Assembly: GCA_002376325.1 (NCBI GenBank)
Contig: DFMR01000099.1
Span: 20,477-27,922 of the forward strand
DNA: 7,446 nucleotides
Origin: Proteobacteria bacterium UBA3588
GTDB taxonomy: Bacteria > Pseudomonadota > Gammaproteobacteria > Thiohalomonadales > Thiohalomonadaceae
Direction of reading: 5' to 3'
In this document: in pieces, positions 6,096 through 7,446 of the stretch
Layout: the number at the start of each line of letters is the position of its first letter
Numbering within the stretch: the stretch's first letter is position 1
Position numbers and translations under genes: made by a program
Notes under the pieces: model-generated
The model's input: only the letters and a program-made list of their open reading frames with translations
Database searches by the model: none
What the model was told of the DNA's origin: nothing

Positions 6096-6124
6096 TTGTC
6101 TTTTCCAAAAGACCGCTTCAAAAT
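6096..6124 (+). promoter_or_regulatory. Candidate promoter with overlapping palindrome upstream of the HU gene
   Basis: TTGTCT 6096-6101 and CAAAAT 6119-6124 give 4/6 matches each to -35 and -10 with a 17-bp spacer. Over the same bases lies the palindrome GTCTTTT-CC-AAAAGAC (6098-6113). GACCGCTT occurs twice in direct orientation, at 6082-6089 and 6111-6118. A stronger-looking TTGACC (6080-6085) has no matching -10. The palindrome could be an operator or an autoregulatory binding site. The promoter match is only moderate. Confidence 0.35.
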
Positions 6125-6136
6125 CTTTCGCCGACG

Positions 6137-6156
6137 ACAACTCTTCTACGAGTTGT
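6137..6156 (+). promoter_or_regulatory. 5'-UTR hairpin before the HU gene
   Basis: ACAACTC 6137-6143 pairs perfectly with GAGTTGT 6150-6156 around the loop TTCTAC. It ends 14 nt before the Shine-Dalgarno and does not cover it. It could stabilise the message or set its translation. No T-run follows, so it is not a terminator. Confidence 0.45.
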
Positions 6157-6183
6157 TCCAACACGGACCAAGGGAGATACTAA

Positions 6184-6597
6184 ATGGCTGTTAAGAAGAA
6201 GAGCGCTGCAAAAAAATCTGTGAAGGCCGCCCCGAAAAAGGCCGCCCCCAAGGTCGCCCCCAAGGCCGCTGCACCGGTGAAGGCGATCGCTGCCAAACAG
6301 ACCAAGACCCAGATCATGGCCGCCATAGCTGATGCGACCGGCCTGCCCAAGAAGGATGTCGGTGCGGTATTCACCACTATGGCCGGGATGGTCGAAGCTC
6401 ACATGAAAAGGAACGGTTCCGGTGAATTCACCATCCCGGAAGTCGGTGTGAAGATTCGTCGCCACAAAAAACCCGCCACCAAGGCACGCAAGATGATCTC
6501 CCCATTCACGGGCGAACAGATCACGGTCAAGGCCAAACCGGCCCGCAACTCCATCAAGCTGACCGCGCTGAAAGGACTGAAGGAAGTCGTCGCCTAA
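6184..6597 (+). CDS. HU-family DNA-binding protein with lysine/alanine/proline-rich N-terminal tail
   Basis: A 137-residue nucleoid protein. Residues 1-38 are a disordered, strongly basic tail of AAKK, APKKAAP and KVAPKAAAP units resembling histone H1 tails. Residues 40-134 form an HU/IHF domain: dimerising helices (TKTQIMAAIADATGLPKKDV, then FTTMAGMVEAHMKRNG), the beta sheet from FTIPEVG, the DNA arm KPATKARKMISPFTGE with Pro107 at the intercalating position, and a final helix ending GLKEVV. Ordinary HU is about 90 residues, so the tail accounts for the extra length. It probably bends and compacts DNA non-specifically. AGGGAG (6171-6176) is 7 nt from the ATG. The gene is monocistronic, closed by a strong terminator. 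Confidence 0.9.
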   Translation: MAVKKKSAAKKSVKAAPKKAAPKVAPKAAAPVKAIAAKQTKTQIMAAIADATGLPKKDVGAVFTTMAGMVEAHMKRNGSGEFTIPEVGVKIRRHKKPATKARKMISPFTGEQITVKAKPARNSIKLTALKGLKEVVA

Positions 6598-6618
6598 GCG
6601 ACTTTTTCCCGCCCTACC

Positions 6619-6646
6619 AAAGGGCCGGTTCCGCCGGCCCTTTTTT
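6619..6646 (+). terminator. Rho-independent terminator of the HU gene
   Basis: GGGCCGG 6622-6628 pairs with CCGGCCC 6634-6640 around TTCCG, and a run of six T follows at 6641-6646. AAA 6619-6621 extends the stem with the first T residues. It begins 21 nt after the HU stop. On the minus strand only three T follow the stem, so it serves the HU gene mainly, though the decayed gene on the other strand also ends here. Confidence 0.95.
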
Positions 6647-6657
6647 CGGCAGCACGA

Positions 6658-7303
6658 TTACCAATCCAGCGAGTCCGACAGCCGACCGGCGTACCGTTGA
6701 GCAGCGTGCCTGCATTGCGCCAACCGCTCCGCCACCATCCCGCCAAATAGTCCGACATCCACACCGGCACCATTCCGGCGTCGCGTGCGCCGAGCAACGC
6801 TTCGCTGCCGCCGTCACCTGCCAACAGAATCCGGTCGCCGATACATCGAGCCGCAGCAAGCCTTCCCGCTGGATTTCCGGCTGCGGTTTGCGTCAACCGC
6901 ACTCGTAACTGAATAGCGCCGCATCACATAGGGGCGCCAACGGCGAGCTCGGCTAAGTCACGACCTCGCCACTGGAGGCGTTGGATACCAGCGCCAGAGG
7001 CAGCCCGCGGCGTCGGCGTATCCGTTACCTCTGCCTCGACGCTGAGCAGCGCGTGGTCTTAGCGGCGTTGCCGCTCAACCGCCGCCTCGGCAATCGCCCT
7101 CTCCGCTATCGCCGGCTCCACGGCGGGGCCAAGGTACGAAGGCCGTCGAGATGGGCCATAGGCGGCGTGATGTCGTGCAAATCGCCGAAACACGCCCTGT
7201 TCGGCGTCCCACGCCGCGGCGACGCGCCCGAAACCGAGGCCCGATTGAGCGGCCTATGAAGCAGATCGAAGCCAATGGCCCGAAAGGGGGATTTATCGGG
7301 TAT
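6658..7303 (-). pseudogene. Decayed HAD-superfamily hydrolase
   Basis: No single frame is open, but HAD motifs appear in the correct order on the minus strand. FRAIGFDLLH near 7285-7257 is motif I, with the nucleophile Asp at 7267-7265. A helical piece, PAVEPAIAERAIAEAAVERQ (7125-7068), is in another frame. GLPLALVSNASSGEV (7006-6962) is motif II. The same frame continues through a TAG at 6955-6953 to LAPLCDAALFSYECG, then a TGA at 6895-6893, then RKPQPEIQREGLLRL (motif III Lys). A further shift gives ILLAGDGGSEALLGARDAGM (6829-6770), motif IV. A third frame ends in RYAGRLSDSLDW with TAA at 6660-6658. At least three shifts and two stops rule out one sequencing error. The length fits an intact enzyme of about 215 residues; the start is a guess. 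Confidence 0.7.
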
Positions 7304-7346
7304 TGAAATTGCTAATGGTTTGCGCCAGTTATTTGCTTCCCGCGAA

Positions 7347-7375
7347 TTGAAAAACCGCGTGATTTGCTTTATTCG
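7347..7375 (+). promoter_or_regulatory. Candidate promoter of the gene starting at 7418
   Basis: TTGAAA 7347-7352 matches 5 of 6 of the -35. The -10 is ambiguous: TATTCG at 7370-7375 has a 17-bp spacer but a poor match, and TTTATT at 7368-7373 matches better with a short 15-bp spacer. Another TTGAAA stands at 7303-7308. This stretch is AT-richer than its surroundings. A short direct repeat, GGGTACCA/GGGTACAA (7379-7394), follows. Confidence 0.3.
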
Positions 7376-7417
7376 TATGGGTACCAGGGTACAACAACCC
7401 CACGCTGGAGGAGTCTC

Positions 7418-7446
7418 ATGCACCATAACCACAATCCATTGTCCCA
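7418..7446 (+). CDS. 5' end of an unidentified gene, cut by the window edge
   Basis: GGAGGAG at 7407-7413 is an excellent Shine-Dalgarno with 4-6 nt to ATG 7418. Only nine full codons are present, reading MHHNHNPLS. Three histidines in the first five residues might bind metal but are too few to name a family. The call rests on the strong ribosome site and the AT-rich, promoter-like upstream region. Confidence 0.55.

Noticed and set aside
6981..7259. A 92-codon plus-strand open frame
   Set aside because: Arginine-rich, no ribosome site, and opposite the HAD remnants, so it is probably a by-product of the decayed gene.
1..7446. CRISPR array, tRNA/rRNA genes, insertion sequence or phage genes
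   Set aside because: No regularly spaced repeats, no cloverleaf or rRNA-like segment, and no transposase, integrase or terminal inverted repeats were seen.

Overview
The window looks like chromosomal DNA of a GC-rich proteobacterium, most likely a gammaproteobacterium. The best clues are a YgiM/TIGR04211-like SH3b membrane protein, a YjbQ protein, and an HU protein with a lysine/alanine-rich tail. Family calls were made by eye from motifs, with no database search, and the species cannot be named.

Region 1 (1-3444, plus strand) is the most interesting part. After the 3' end of an upstream gene, which appears frameshifted, there is a sigma70-like promoter (156-183). A fluoride (crcB-motif) riboswitch aptamer follows at about 194-246, then a structured leader (255-322). 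Next come five co-oriented genes spaced 15 to 38 nt apart: the fluoride channel crcB, a DUF190 PII-like protein, a complete enolase, a HinT-like HIT hydrolase and a glutathione S-transferase with an active-site cysteine. Fluoride is a classical enolase inhibitor, so this reads as a fluoride-stress operon: export (CrcB), possible control (DUF190), replacement of a poisoned glycolytic enzyme (Eno) and two possible repair or detoxification enzymes (HIT, GST). The operon ends in a GC-rich hairpin cluster that faces a convergent gene.

Region 2 (3572-5917, minus strand) reads, in transcription order, yjbQ, an AEC-family permease, a small Rieske [2Fe-2S] protein whose ATG overlaps the permease stop, and the SH3b/coiled-coil/membrane protein. 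None of these has an obvious link to fluoride.

Region 3 (5918-6646) is a divergent intergenic region with a 7+7 palindrome and a leader hairpin. It precedes a plus-strand HU-family gene that ends in a textbook Rho-independent terminator.

Region 4 (6647-7446) holds no intact gene on the minus strand. It contains a decayed HAD-superfamily hydrolase whose motifs are spread over different frames and interrupted by stops. A possible promoter and the first codons of a new plus-strand gene with a histidine-rich start run off the end of the window.
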